Shown one piece after another: positions 1-6,455 of a stretch of DNA of 14,944 nucleotides. The notes below the pieces were generated by a model, which ran no database searches, was not told the origin of the DNA, and worked only from the letters and a program-made list of their open reading frames with translations. Position numbers and translations under genes: made by a program. The DNA is from an uncultured Paracoccus sp. (GTDB taxonomy: Bacteria > Pseudomonadota > Alphaproteobacteria > Rhodobacterales > Rhodobacteraceae). Each line of letters starts with the position of its first letter. Position 1 is the stretch's first letter. The stretch covers positions 1 to 14,944 of the forward strand of contig NZ_CAMIOH010000073.1 in the NCBI RefSeq assembly GCF_946221145.1, read 5' to 3'.

Positions 1-134
1 CGCATCTGCCGCTGATGATCTATGGCGCGATGATCATCGGCTTCCTGCTGCTGGAACCGCTGGGGCTGGCGAAAATCTATGACAACATCCGCAAGTATTT
101 CCTGGTCTGGCCGTTCCGCCACGCCAGAAGCTGA
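1..134 (+). CDS. Branched-chain amino acid-type (HAAT) ABC transporter permease, LivM family, C-terminal fragment
   Basis: Only the last 43 codons are present, read in frame from base 3 to the TGA at 132-134; the gene begins before the window. The visible part starts with a hydrophobic stretch (LPLMIYGAMIIGFLLLEP), the end of a final membrane segment. An amphipathic tail follows, GLAKIYDNIRKYFLVWPF. An EP-x-GLA...W-x-x-(I/V)K-x-Y...WPF tail is typical of LivM-type inner-membrane permeases. The next genes (solute-binding protein, LivF ATPase) fit this reading. It would form the membrane channel together with a LivH-type partner, presumably encoded further upstream. The fragment is too short to judge substrate. 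Confidence 0.85.
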   Translation, partial: HLPLMIYGAMIIGFLLLEPLGLAKIYDNIRKYFLVWPFRHARS

Positions 135-160
135 CCCTTGGGAGGGGGAATGCACATCAT

Positions 161-169
161 GGGAGGAAA
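161..169 (+). promoter_or_regulatory. Ribosome binding site that fixes the solute-binding protein start
   Basis: GGGAGGAAA lies 4 bases before the ATG at 174, with the GGAGG core ending 7 bases before it. Three other in-frame starts lie upstream (TTG 138, ATG 150, ATG 159). Starting at 174 puts a normal signal peptide at the very N-terminus, so 174 is preferred. A second purine-rich stretch (GGGAGGGGGA, 140-149) abuts ATG 150 too closely to serve it well. Confidence 0.7.
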
Positions 170-173
170 CCAC

Positions 174-1412
174 ATGACCTTTCTGCGCAGGCTGGCGCTG
201 ACCACGGCCCTTGTGGCCGGGCTGTCCGCCCCCGCCACCGTCGCCGCCGCCGAGGACGTGAAGTTCGGGCTGCTGCAAGACTTCACCGCCGTCTATACCT
301 TCGTGACCGGCCAATATAACCAGGGCCAGCAGGACTATCTGGCGCTTGCCAATGCCGAAGGCACCTTGGGCGCGGGCAATACCGTCACCGCCATCGTCCG
401 CGACACCGGCAACCAGCCGCAGCGCGGGATCGAAGCCTATAACCGCGCCAAGGAAGAAGGCGCGGTGCTGTTCGACTTTCTGTCCACGCCGGTATCCGCC
501 GCGATCCTGGATCAGGCAAGCGCCGACAGGAACGTGGTCATCACCCCCGCCCATGGGCGCGGCGATGCGTCGGACGGGACGGTGTTTCCCTATGTCTTTC
601 CGATGATGCCGACCTATTGGGCGCAGGCCGCCGCGCTGATCGAACACATGAAGACCAGCGGGGGCCTTGACGGCAAGAAGATCGCCATCGTCCATATCGA
701 CAGCCCCTTCGGGCGCGAACCCGGCCCGATCCTGGAGGCGCTGTCCGAACAGGAAGGCTTTGAATTCCGGGCCTTCCCCTATGCCAGCCCCGGCAACGAA
801 CAATCCGCCGCCTGGTCCGAGGTGCGGCGTTACCGCCCCGATTACGTGCTGATCTGGGGCGCGGGCGGCGGTCAGGCCGTGTCGGTGCGCACCGCGATCC
901 AGAACGGCATCGCGCCCGAACAGATCCATTCGGTGATCTGGCTGGCCGAAACCGACGCCGCCAATGTCGGCCCGCAGATGAAGGGCGTCAAACGGTTCGA
1001 GGCGACGGCGGCGGGCACCGACCATCCGATCATCCAGCGGATCCAGGAAAAGGTCATCGCGCCCGGCAAGGGCTCGGGCGAGGCGGCGAATGTCGGCAAC
1101 AGCTATTACAATCTGGGCGTGGCAACCATGGCCGTCGCGGTCGAGGCCGCGCGTCTGGGCCTGGAAAGCGGCCAGCCGCTGACCGGAGAGACGCTGAAGG
1201 CCGGGTTCGAAAAGATCGCGGGCTTTGACGCCGAAGGGCTGATGCCCGCCGTCACCTATACCGCGGCGGACCATCAGGGCGGCGGCGCGGGCCGGGTGTC
1301 GGAATGGGACGGCACGGCCTGGGTGCCGGTCAGCGACTGGCACGCCGCCTATCCCGACCTGATCCGCAGCGTGATCGAGAAATCCGCCGCCGATTACAAG
1401 GCGGGGCACTGA
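174..1412 (+). CDS. Periplasmic solute-binding protein of a HAAT-type ABC transporter
   Basis: The protein has 412 residues. The first ~25 (MTFLRRLALTTALVAGLSAP...AAA) form a Sec signal peptide: two arginines, a hydrophobic core and an alanine-rich cleavage site before EDVKFG. The mature chain looks like a two-lobed type I periplasmic-binding fold of the LivJ/LivK/AmiC class (Peripla_BP_6). It begins with a beta strand (KFGLLQDFTAVYTF), has a mid-lobe strand (KKIAIVHIDSPFGREPGP), then an inter-lobe strand (PDYVLIWGAGGGQA). At about 412 residues it is longer than LivJ (~365) and matches the subgroup found beside acyl/aryl-CoA ligases. It delivers a solute to the LivM permease encoded 39 bases upstream. 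Its stop is three bases before the ATPase start, so co-expression is near certain. The ligand cannot be read from sequence; the neighbouring ligase points to a carboxylic acid. Confidence 0.88.
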   Translation: MTFLRRLALTTALVAGLSAPATVAAAEDVKFGLLQDFTAVYTFVTGQYNQGQQDYLALANAEGTLGAGNTVTAIVRDTGNQPQRGIEAYNRAKEEGAVLFDFLSTPVSAAILDQASADRNVVITPAHGRGDASDGTVFPYVFPMMPTYWAQAAALIEHMKTSGGLDGKKIAIVHIDSPFGREPGPILEALSEQEGFEFRAFPYASPGNEQSAAWSEVRRYRPDYVLIWGAGGGQAVSVRTAIQNGIAPEQIHSVIWLAETDAANVGPQMKGVKRFEATAAGTDHPIIQRIQEKVIAPGKGSGEAANVGNSYYNLGVATMAVAVEAARLGLESGQPLTGETLKAGFEKIAGFDAEGLMPAVTYTAADHQGGGAGRVSEWDGTAWVPVSDWHAAYPDLIRSVIEKSAADYKAGH

Positions 1413-1415
1413 CCC

Positions 1416-2204
<789 letters not shown>

Positions 2205-2213
2205 GGTGTTCCC

Positions 2214-3374
2214 ATGAGTGCTGTTTCCGATGCGGACGCCCCGCTGGCCCGCCTGAACGCGCAACTGGCGCGGATGCGTCAGGACCAGCCGCATTGGGCG
2301 GACCTGCCCGCCGCGCCGCTGGCCGACCTTGCCGATCTGGCGCGTCTGCCGGTGCTGCGCAAATCCGATCTGGTGGCGCTGCAATCGGATGCGCCGCCCT
2401 TTGGCGGGCTGACCGGCGGGCCGGTGTCGGGGCTGCGGCGGTTGTTCGTGTCGCCCGGCCCGATCTTCGATCCCGAAGGCCGGGGCGCGGACTGGTGGGG
2501 ATCCGCCGCCGCGCTGACGGCGGCGGGGGTCCGGCCCGGCGACGTGATCCTGAACACCTTTTCCTATCACCTGACCCCCGCCGCCTTCATCTTCGAGACG
2601 GGCGCGGCGACCCTGGGATGCCCGGTGATCCCCGCCGGTCCCGGCAACACCACCGATCAGCTGGTGGCCATCGCCCAGTATCGTCCGCGCGTCTATGTCG
2701 GCGTGCCGGATTTCCTGAAGATCATCCTGGACAAGGCCGATGAGGCGGGCATGGACCGCACCTGCCTTCAGATGGCGATGGTCACCGGCGCGGCGCTGCC
2801 CGACAGCCTGCGGGCGGAACTGGCCGGGCGCGGCGTCGCGGTGCGGCAATGCTATGGCACCGCCGATCTGGGCATCGTGGCCTTCGAGGATGGCGGGCCG
2901 GGGATGCGGCTGAACGACGGCGTGATCGTGGAAATCACCCGCCCCGGCACCGGCGATCCGGTCGCGGATGGCGAGGTGGGCGAGATCGTCGTGACCCGGC
3001 TGAACGCCGATTATCCGCTGCTGCGTTTCGCCACCGGCGATCTGTCGGCGATCATCGCCGATGCGCCCGATCGCCGCATCAAGGGCTGGATGGGCCGCGC
3101 CGATCAGGCCGCCAAGGTCAAGGGCATGTTCGTGCGCCCCGAACAGATCGCCGCCATCGGCCGCGCCGTTCCCGGCTGCCACCGGCTGCGGCTGGAAATC
3201 AGCCGCGCGGGCGAACAGGACCGGATGCATCTGCTGGCCGAACATGCCGACAGCAATGCCGCCGAGCCGCTGGCCCAGATGCTGGCCCAGATCACCCGGC
3301 TGAAAGGCTCGGTCCAGGTGGTGGCGCCGGGCAGCCTGCCCAATGACGGCCAGGTCATTGCCGACCTGCGCTGA
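2214..3374 (+). CDS. PaaK-like adenylate-forming enzyme (AMP-dependent aryl/acyl-CoA ligase)
   Basis: The protein has 386 residues, shorter than phenylacetate-CoA ligase (~430). It has the PaaK-family layout: LPVLRKSDL (45-53), PFGG (62-65), an adenylate-site segment YGTADLG (214-220), and FATGD (272-276) where the ATP-ribose-binding aspartate sits. A C-terminal subdomain ends the chain. The usual Ser/Thr/Gly-rich phosphate loop is replaced by FVSPGPIFDPEG (78-89). The predicted reaction is carboxylate + ATP + CoA to acyl-CoA + AMP + PPi in the cytoplasm. A GAGGTG site (2203-2208) overlaps the livF stop and precedes the ATG by 5 bases. As the last gene of the transporter operon it probably activates the imported acid. 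The substrate is unknown and phenylacetate is only the nearest family name; a catalytic change due to the altered loop cannot be excluded. Confidence 0.8.
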   Translation: MSAVSDADAPLARLNAQLARMRQDQPHWADLPAAPLADLADLARLPVLRKSDLVALQSDAPPFGGLTGGPVSGLRRLFVSPGPIFDPEGRGADWWGSAAALTAAGVRPGDVILNTFSYHLTPAAFIFETGAATLGCPVIPAGPGNTTDQLVAIAQYRPRVYVGVPDFLKIILDKADEAGMDRTCLQMAMVTGAALPDSLRAELAGRGVAVRQCYGTADLGIVAFEDGGPGMRLNDGVIVEITRPGTGDPVADGEVGEIVVTRLNADYPLLRFATGDLSAIIADAPDRRIKGWMGRADQAAKVKGMFVRPEQIAAIGRAVPGCHRLRLEISRAGEQDRMHLLAEHADSNAAEPLAQMLAQITRLKGSVQVVAPGSLPNDGQVIADLR

Positions 3375-4046
3375 TCATTCCGGCATCGGGGCCCCATCGG
3401 CCAGCCGCGCATGATCCAGGACACGCACCGCATTGCGGCCCAGTTCGATGATCCCGGCGTCGCGCAATTCGCCCAGCATCTTGTTCACCGTCTGGCGCGA
3501 CGACCCGATGACGACCCCCAGCTGCGACTGGCTGATGCGAACAGGATCGCTGGTGTTGCTGGTCAATTGGCGCAGATACAGCCGCAACCTCTGGTCGGCG
3601 CTGTAAAAATGATCGGCCATCCGGTTGCGGTTTTCGCGCATCAGCCGATCATGCAGCAGCACGCAGAGGTTCGGAATCAGGATCTGCGGCGGAATATGCG
3701 TATGAAGCGCCTTGGCCGGGCAGAACAGCACGGTCGCATCGGTCAGGGTCTGGCAACTGGCTGCACAGGGCCTGCCCGACAGGGCCTCGACCTCTCCGAC
3801 CATCTCTCCGGTGGTGGCGATATGGACGATGACCTGGTTTCCCGAACTGTCCACATAGCAGACCTCGACCCGGCCCGAGGCGATGAAATAGCTGCCATGC
3901 GTCGTCTCGCCCTGGCGCAGGATATGGGTCGCAGGCTTCAGCGACCGCGGGCTGCAAGCCGACAACAGCGCCTGTTTCTGGGGCTGCGTCAGGCCGGACA
4001 GAATCGGCGCGTGCAGCAGATGTGCATAGTCCTGCAGGTCAAACAT
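3375..4046 (-). CDS. Crp/Fnr-family transcriptional regulator
   Basis: With the ATG at 4046 the protein has 223 residues. An N-terminal cyclic-nucleotide-binding-type beta barrel (about 15-130) includes LRQGETTHGSYFIASGRVEV and GEMVGEVEALSG. A long helix follows, then a winged helix with RISQSQLGVVIGSSRQTVNKML at 170-191, whose SSRQTV matches the Crp/Fnr recognition helix. Where E. coli CRP has Arg-Ser for the cAMP phosphate, this protein reads PCAAS, so canonical cAMP binding is doubtful. There is no Fnr-type N-terminal cysteine cluster in this version. A GTG at 4142 would add 32 residues, but it lies inside an inverted repeat and upstream of the best promoter, so I prefer 4046; no strong ribosome site precedes either. 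It ends tail to tail with the ligase gene. The signal and targets are unknown. Confidence 0.87.
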   Translation of the reverse strand: MFDLQDYAHLLHAPILSGLTQPQKQALLSACSPRSLKPATHILRQGETTHGSYFIASGRVEVCYVDSSGNQVIVHIATTGEMVGEVEALSGRPCAASCQTLTDATVLFCPAKALHTHIPPQILIPNLCVLLHDRLMRENRNRMADHFYSADQRLRLYLRQLTSNTSDPVRISQSQLGVVIGSSRQTVNKMLGELRDAGIIELGRNAVRVLDHARLADGAPMPE

Positions 4047-4094
4047 CGCGAAGCGGTTCCACAAGCAACCGGACAGCAGCCCGGCACACTTGTC

Positions 4095-4103
4095 ATGATA
4101 CCA
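4095..4103 (-). promoter_or_regulatory. Candidate extended -10 promoter for the Crp/Fnr gene
   Basis: On the minus strand the sequence reads TGG-TATCAT, an extended -10 (TGn plus a hexamer matching TATAAT at 5 of 6 bases). It would start transcription near 4088, about 40 bases before the ATG at 4046. No good -35 hexamer sits 17 bases upstream. If real, this promoter lies downstream of the alternative GTG start at 4142 and so excludes the longer protein. Confidence 0.4.
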
Positions 4104-4118
4104 ATGCAACGGGAAAAT

Positions 4119-4169
4119 GGCTATCCCGGCCCGCAAAGGCACCGCGTCTTGCGACGCGACGGGATAGCC
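4119..4169. repeat. Nested inverted repeat in the leader of the Crp/Fnr gene
   Basis: The outer arms GGCTATCCCG (4119-4128) and CGGGATAGCC (4160-4169) are perfect 10-base complements. Inside them lies a second perfect hairpin, CGCGTC (4143-4148), loop TTGC, GACGCG (4153-4158). The structure sits just upstream of the candidate promoter of the regulator. It could be a protein-binding site, a terminator-like or attenuating RNA fold from transcription out of the kinase gene, or a short palindromic element. There is no T-run on either side, so a classical intrinsic terminator is unlikely. Confidence 0.75.
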
Positions 4170-4248
4170 TGAACTCGCACAAAACCCAGAATTTGCAGCG
4201 CACCACGACTGCGCCCTTTGACTGATAGACCTTTTGCCGATGGCGAAG

Positions 4249-4264
4249 TGTCAGCCAGCCGACA
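4249..4264. repeat. Short inverted repeat TGTC-N8-GACA, possible Crp/Fnr-type operator
   Basis: TGTC (4249-4252) and GACA (4261-4264) are separated by AGCCAGCC, giving a 16-bp dyad of the overall size of Crp/Fnr-family sites. It lies about 200 bases upstream of the preferred start of the Crp/Fnr gene. Four-base arms occur often by chance, so this is only a candidate autoregulatory site. Confidence 0.25.
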
Positions 4265-4281
4265 TTCGACTTAACAAATCT

Positions 4282-4299
4282 AAATTTCACGAAATTTCA
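4282..4299. repeat. AT-rich direct repeat and palindrome between the kinase and Crp/Fnr genes
   Basis: AAATTTCA occurs twice in tandem with a 10-base period (4282-4289 and 4292-4299). The same bases contain a palindrome, AAATTTC-AC-GAAATTT (4282-4297). The site is in a strikingly AT-rich patch in otherwise GC-rich DNA, immediately downstream of the kinase gene on the minus strand. Helical-turn spacing suggests a regulator site; a weak terminator for the kinase transcript is an alternative. Apart from the repeats listed here I see nothing else in 4047-4311. Confidence 0.55.
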
Positions 4300-4311
4300 T
4301 GGTGAATGACA

Positions 4312-5583
4312 TCAAATCATCAGGATAGCCCTGAAGTCGTTCACGTTCGTCAGCGTCGGGCCGGTGACGATTCCGGCCCCCAGGCGGGCGAAAAAGCGGT
4401 GGGAATCGTTGTCGTCCAGGGCCTGCCGGGCCTGTTCGGCCGGGGTGCGCGACAGGGTTTCGGGACCGATGATCGCGCCCGCCACCTCGGCCGCGCCATC
4501 CACGCCGTCGGTGTCGCAGGCAAGCGCATGGATCCCCGGCGCGCCGTCCAGGCCCAAGGCCAGGGCAAGGCAGTATTCCGCATTCGGCCCGCCGGTGCCG
4601 TCACCGCGCCGCGTCACGGTCAGTTCGCCGCCCGACAGAATCAGCAAAGGCGGATCGCCGGGCCTGCGCCCGGCCTGTCGGTCGCGCGCCAGGCGGGCAT
4701 GGGCGGCGGCGACATCGCGCGCCTCGCCCTCCAGGGCATCGCCCAGGGTTTCGACGATGCAGCCCGCCGCGCGGGCCAGATCCGCGGCGGCCTCCAGCGA
4801 TTGCGCCGGGGCGGCGATCACCCGGTTGTCGGTCCGTGACAGGCGCGCATCGCCGGGCGGGATCACGCCGCTGCCGCCCTGCAAGGCGCGGGTCACACTG
4901 GCGGGGACGGCGATCCCCCATCGGTCCAGAACGGCCCGCGCCTCGGCGGGGGCAGAGCGTTCGCCGACCGTCGGCCCGGATCCGATAAAGGCCGGATCGT
5001 CGCCCGGCACGTCCGAAATCATCAGCGCCAGCATCCGCGCCGGATGGGCCGCCGCCGCCAGCTGCCCGCCCTTGACGCGGCTCAGATGCTTGCGCACCAC
5101 GTTCATCTGCCCGATCGGCGCGCCCGAGGCCAGCAGCGCCGCATTCACCGCCTGCTTTTCGGCCAGCGTCACCCCCGGAACCGGCGCGCACAGCAGGGCC
5201 GAGGCCCCGCCCGAAATCAGCGCCAGCACGAAATCCCCGTCGCCCAGCCCCTCCAGCAGCGCCAGCATCCGCAGCGTGGCCTGCGCGCCCGCCGCGTCGG
5301 GGACCGGATGGGCGGCCTGAACGATTTCAACGCCCCGGCAGGGGCGGGCATAGCCGTATCGGGTGATCACCAGCCCCTCGCACGGGCCCCAGGCGGCCTT
5401 GACCGCTTCGGCCATGCGGGCACTGGCCTTGCCCGCGCCGATCACCACCACGCGCCCGGCGGGCCGGGGCGGCAGATGCGCGGCCAGCGACCGCATCGGA
5501 TCGGCGACCTCGACCGCGCGGTCGAACAGACGGCGCAGGAAGGCGGCGGGGTCGGTTCGGGGATCGGTGCGGGGGTTCGTCAC
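4312..5583 (-). CDS. gckA: Glycerate 2-kinase (MOFRL family; often annotated hydroxypyruvate reductase TtuD)
   Basis: The protein has 423 residues, the family's usual length. It phosphorylates D-glycerate to 2-phosphoglycerate with ATP in the cytoplasm. The N-terminal DUF4147-type domain shows VVVIGAGKASARMA, then ALISGGASALLCAP, then the NVVRKHLSRVKGGQLA and ISDVPGDD...GSGPT segments. The C-terminal MOFRL domain shows LSGGELTVTRRGDGTGGPNAEY, ACDTDGVDG and the closing GPTLTNVNDFRAILM. The start is a GTG whose last bases overlap the stop of the upstream regulator gene (GTGA, 5580-5583), so the two are translationally coupled. The placement beside glcDEF links glycolate oxidation to the step that returns glycerate to glycolysis. 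Many databases still call this family hydroxypyruvate reductase (TtuD); nothing in the sequence resembles a dehydrogenase. Confidence 0.93.
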   Translation of the reverse strand: MTNPRTDPRTDPAAFLRRLFDRAVEVADPMRSLAAHLPPRPAGRVVVIGAGKASARMAEAVKAAWGPCEGLVITRYGYARPCRGVEIVQAAHPVPDAAGAQATLRMLALLEGLGDGDFVLALISGGASALLCAPVPGVTLAEKQAVNAALLASGAPIGQMNVVRKHLSRVKGGQLAAAAHPARMLALMISDVPGDDPAFIGSGPTVGERSAPAEARAVLDRWGIAVPASVTRALQGGSGVIPPGDARLSRTDNRVIAAPAQSLEAAADLARAAGCIVETLGDALEGEARDVAAAHARLARDRQAGRRPGDPPLLILSGGELTVTRRGDGTGGPNAEYCLALALGLDGAPGIHALACDTDGVDGAAEVAGAIIGPETLSRTPAEQARQALDDNDSHRFFARLGAGIVTGPTLTNVNDFRAILMI

Positions 5584-6362
5584 CCCTGCCCCCGCTGGCC
5601 CAGGCCCCCGGCCGACTGGCGCCGCCGGGCGGTGTCCAGCTGTGCCTGCGCCTCGGCCAGGTCGCGGGCGGCCTGGCGGACATAGGCCAGATGCGCATGG
5701 GCGGCGGCACGGGCGGCATCGGGATCGCGGGCCAGGATCGCCGCCCCGATGGCGCGGTGCTGATCGCGCAGCCGGTCGCGGATCTGCGGCAGCACGAACA
5801 TCCGCCCCCGGTTCCGCGCCACGTTGCTGCGCAGGCTGGCCGACAGCGCCCGCATGATCTGCAACAGCACCAGATTGTGGCTGGCCTCATAGATCGCCTG
5901 GTGCAGGGCCGCATCGGCCTCGGCCTCGGCGGCGGGGTCGGCGGCGGCATGGGCCTGGTCGATGGCCTCAAGCGCGGCGCCGATGCGGTCGCGGTCCAGG
6001 CTGGTGGCGCGGGCGGCGGCCAGCCCGGCGGCGTGGCTTTCCACCACGTCGCGGAAATCCAGGTAATCGTCCTCGACCTCGGGGCGTTCGGCCAGCAGCG
6101 CGATCAGCGGATCGGTGATCGCCGTGCGGCCCAGGGCCGCAATCCGCAGCCCCCGGCCCTTTTCGCCCACCAGCAGCCCGCGATCCTGCAACAGCTTCAG
6201 CCCGTCGCGCAGGGTCGGGCGCGACACGTTCAGGCGCGCCGCCAGATCGCGTTCGGGCAACAGCCCGTCATCGGGCTGCAACGATCCTTCCAGGATCAGC
6301 GTCTCGATATGGCGGGCCACGGCATCGGCCGCGCGTTCAGGACGGATAGAGGGATCGGTCAT
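5580..6362 (-). CDS. glcC: GntR-family regulator, FadR/GlcC subfamily, probable glycolate-responsive regulator
   Basis: Taken from the ATG at 6362 the protein has 260 residues. An N-terminal winged helix (about 8-75) carries LLPERDLAARLNVSRPTLRDGLKLLQDRGLL, the standard GntR recognition segment. An all-helical FCD domain (about 95-230) follows. The four expected metal or ligand residues are visible: Asp and His in DAALHQAI, His in DQHRAI and His in AAAHAHL. The gene is divergent from glcDEF and overlaps the glycerate kinase by 4 bases, the arrangement expected for a local GlcC-type regulator sensing glycolate or a related 2-hydroxyacid. Alternative starts are ATG 6389 and TTG 6416; the latter falls inside the proposed operator and is unlikely. 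No strong ribosome site marks any of them. Calling it GlcC rests on context; PdhR- or LldR-like specificity is possible. Confidence 0.85.
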   Translation of the reverse strand: MTDPSIRPERAADAVARHIETLILEGSLQPDDGLLPERDLAARLNVSRPTLRDGLKLLQDRGLLVGEKGRGLRIAALGRTAITDPLIALLAERPEVEDDYLDFRDVVESHAAGLAAARATSLDRDRIGAALEAIDQAHAAADPAAEAEADAALHQAIYEASHNLVLLQIMRALSASLRSNVARNRGRMFVLPQIRDRLRDQHRAIGAAILARDPDAARAAAHAHLAYVRQAARDLAEAQAQLDTARRRQSAGGLGQRGQG

Positions 6363-6387
6363 GACAGGGCCTGCGGTTGCTGCGCCC

Positions 6388-6416
6388 ATGTCACCGCAAT
6401 TGACAGGCTTGGTCAA
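6388..6416 (-). promoter_or_regulatory. Candidate promoter of the regulator-kinase operon
   Basis: On the minus strand TTGACC (6416-6411) and TGACAT (6393-6388) are spaced by 17 bases. The -35 is good and the -10 is poor (3 of 6). The -35 overlaps the operator palindrome, so the regulator could repress its own operon from this site. It would place the transcript start near 6380, consistent with translation from 6362. Confidence 0.3.
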
Positions 6417-6428
6417 ATCATTTTACCA
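6400..6428 (+). promoter_or_regulatory. Candidate glcDEF promoter
   Basis: A perfect -35 consensus TTGACA lies at 6400-6405. The -10 is weak: TTTTAC or TTACCA around 6421-6428, 15 to 17 bases downstream. The operator palindrome covers the spacer and -10, as expected for a repressed promoter; weak -10 boxes are common in regulated alphaproteobacterial promoters. The transcript would start near 6435, giving a leader of about 20 bases. Confidence 0.35.
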
Positions 6429-6429
6429 A
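6409..6429. promoter_or_regulatory. Operator palindrome of the GlcC-type regulator
   Basis: The arms TTGGTcAAAT and ATTTtACCAA flank a single central C at 6419; nine of the ten arm pairs are complementary. FadR-subfamily regulators such as PdhR and GlcC bind TGGT...ACCA type dyads, so the match to the neighbouring regulator is good. The spacing is longer than in the classic TNGTNNNACNA site; each half also contains a one-mismatch copy of that motif (TGGTCAAATCA, and TGGTAAAATGA on the other strand). It lies in the gap between the two divergent arms and overlaps the candidate promoters of both. Confidence 0.7.
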
Positions 6430-6440
6430 TCCGGTGGGGA

Positions 6441-6448
6441 GAAGGAGG
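6441..6448 (+). promoter_or_regulatory. Ribosome binding site of glcD
   Basis: GAAGGAGG ends 7 bases before the ATG at 6456 and is the strongest Shine-Dalgarno match in the window. It decides the glcD start: the reading frame stays open for 765 bases upstream, but that part is antisense to the regulator gene. Confidence 0.85.
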
Positions 6449-6455
6449 CACAGCC

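Noticed and set aside
4047..4142. N-terminal extension of the Crp/Fnr protein from GTG 4142
   Set aside because: It adds 32 residues not typical of the family, starts within an inverted repeat and lies upstream of the best promoter candidate. It is kept only as an alternative.
3411..4172. 253-codon plus-strand frame opposite the Crp/Fnr gene
   Set aside because: It shows no domain; the minus strand has a clear cNMP-type domain and winged helix.
5691..6455. A 255-codon open extension upstream of glcD in the same frame
   Set aside because: It is antisense to the GntR regulator, has low-complexity composition typical of GC-rich shadow frames, and the strong GAAGGAGG ribosome site plus family length fix the start at 6456.
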